DNA of 13,630 nucleotides from Oscillospiraceae bacterium (GTDB lineage Bacteria > Bacillota > Clostridia > UMGS1883). The DNA lies in the NCBI GenBank assembly GCA_022508735.1, contig JAFLUQ010000052.1, positions 1-13,630 on the forward strand, given 5' to 3'. Below, piece after piece: positions 12,883-13,630 of the stretch. The position numbers and the translations under genes are program-made. The stretch's first letter is position 1; each line of letters opens with the position of its first letter. The notes beneath the pieces are model-generated. The model was not told the origin of the DNA. It saw only the letters and a program-made list of their open reading frames with translations, and searched no databases.

Positions 12883-13630
12883 ATGTTCAGCAAACTTGAT
12901 CTTTTAGTTGAAAAATACGAGAGCCTCAGCGCACAGATCAGCGACCCGGAGGTCATTGCCGACCAGAACCGCTGGCGCGCGCTCATGAAGGAGCACAGCG
13001 ACCTGACTCCCATTGTTGAGAAGTACCGGGAATATACGGCGGCAAAAACCGCCATAGACGAGGCCTTTGAAATGATGGGCGGCGGTGATAAGGAATTTGA
13101 GGAGCTTTTACAGCTCGAGATAGACGAAAATAAGGCAAAGCTGCCGGAGCTGGAGGAGGAACTGAAGATCCTCCTCATTCCCAAGGACCCCAACGACGAT
13201 AAGTCTGTAATCATGGAGATACGCGGCGGCACAGGCGGCGAGGAGGCAGCTCTGTTCGCGGGCGACCTGTTCCGTATGTATTCCATGTACGCCGAGACAA
13301 AGCGTTGGAAGATAGAAATTCTTAACTCCAACCCCACAGATCTTGGCGGATATAAGGAGATCACCTTCTCGGTAGAGGGAGCAGGAGCCTACAGCCGCCT
13401 TAAGTATGAGAGCGGCGTTCACCGGGTGCAGAGAGTGCCCGAGACTGAGTCCAGCGGCCGCATACAGACCAGCGCCGCTACTGTGGCGGTTCTCCCCGAG
13501 GCCGAGGAGGTCGAGGTGGAGATCAACCAGAATGACCTGAAGATAGACGTGTTCCGCGCAGGCGGCCCCGGCGGCCAGTGCGTAAACACCACCGACTCGG
13601 CGGTACGCATAACCCACCTTCCCACGGGCC
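12883..13630 (+). CDS. prfA: Peptide chain release factor 1, N-terminal part (3' end outside window)
   Basis: An open frame of 249 codons without a stop to the window edge, so the last third of RF1 (about 360 residues) is missing. RF1 reads UAA and UAG and triggers peptide release. The start MFSKLDLLVEKYESL follows GAGG at 12872-12875. The family segment RGGTGGEEAALFAGDLFRMY is present. The codon-reading motif is P186-E-T188 in HRVQRVPETESSGRI, the PxT form of RF1 and not the SPF of RF2. The catalytic GGQ is at 230-232 in a GGPGGQCVNTTDSAVR context; Cys follows GGQ where His is more usual. It begins 14 bases after ispA and is probably co-transcribed. Its methylase partner prmC would be expected nearby but is not in view. 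Confidence 0.97.
   Translation, partial: MFSKLDLLVEKYESLSAQISDPEVIADQNRWRALMKEHSDLTPIVEKYREYTAAKTAIDEAFEMMGGGDKEFEELLQLEIDENKAKLPELEEELKILLIPKDPNDDKSVIMEIRGGTGGEEAALFAGDLFRMYSMYAETKRWKIEILNSNPTDLGGYKEITFSVEGAGAYSRLKYESGVHRVQRVPETESSGRIQTSAATVAVLPEAEEVEVEINQNDLKIDVFRAGGPGGQCVNTTDSAVRITHLPTG

Overview
The window reads as chromosomal DNA of a Bacillota bacterium, class Clostridia, and most likely an Oscillospirales/Ruminococcaceae-type gut anaerobe. This is inferred from the moderately high GC, strong AGGAGG-type ribosome sites, a CD1247-like acidic protein next to efp, an AbrB regulator with a C-terminal cysteine knuckle, and the pyrH-frr-uppS-cdsA-dxr-rseP gene order. No phage, IS, CRISPR, tRNA or rRNA was recognised. 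Genus cannot be fixed from sequence alone.

Region 1 (1-1166): the 3' part of efp (elongation factor P), then a small acidic zinc-ribbon protein of the CD1247 type. A strong hairpin terminator (894-929) separates these from a convergent AbrB-type regulator. Region 2 (1167-4678): the abrB promoter (near-perfect sigma-A consensus), then a divergent accessory pair made of an AraC-family regulator and a family 2 glycoside hydrolase, probably a cytoplasmic beta-galactosidase. A clear promoter for the regulator lies in the 109-bp shared intergenic region.

Region 3 (4679-11804): one long run of plus-strand housekeeping genes, pyrH, frr, uppS, cdsA, dxr, rseP, nusB, xseA, xseB. They link UMP phosphorylation, ribosome recycling, isoprenoid and phospholipid supply for the envelope, intramembrane proteolysis, antitermination and exonuclease VII. 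Most gaps are short; nusB/xseA and xseA/xseB overlap. The two larger gaps hold a perfect 8-bp hairpin (uppS-cdsA) and a heptanucleotide tandem repeat able to pair with the rseP Shine-Dalgarno sequence (dxr-rseP).

Region 4 (11805-13630): a 206-base non-coding gap packed with hairpins, then ispA (farnesyl/geranyl diphosphate synthase) and the 5' two thirds of prfA (RF1), which runs off the window. The gap is the most interesting part. Its 3' half can fold either as a long bulged stem that buries the ispA Shine-Dalgarno sequence or as an alternative hairpin that frees it. This is the layout of a translational riboswitch or attenuator, although a dispersed palindromic repeat is a serious alternative.

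Starts were moved inward from the longest open frame wherever a ribosome site decided the matter: abrB, araC, GH2, pyrH, cdsA, rseP (TTG) and ispA.
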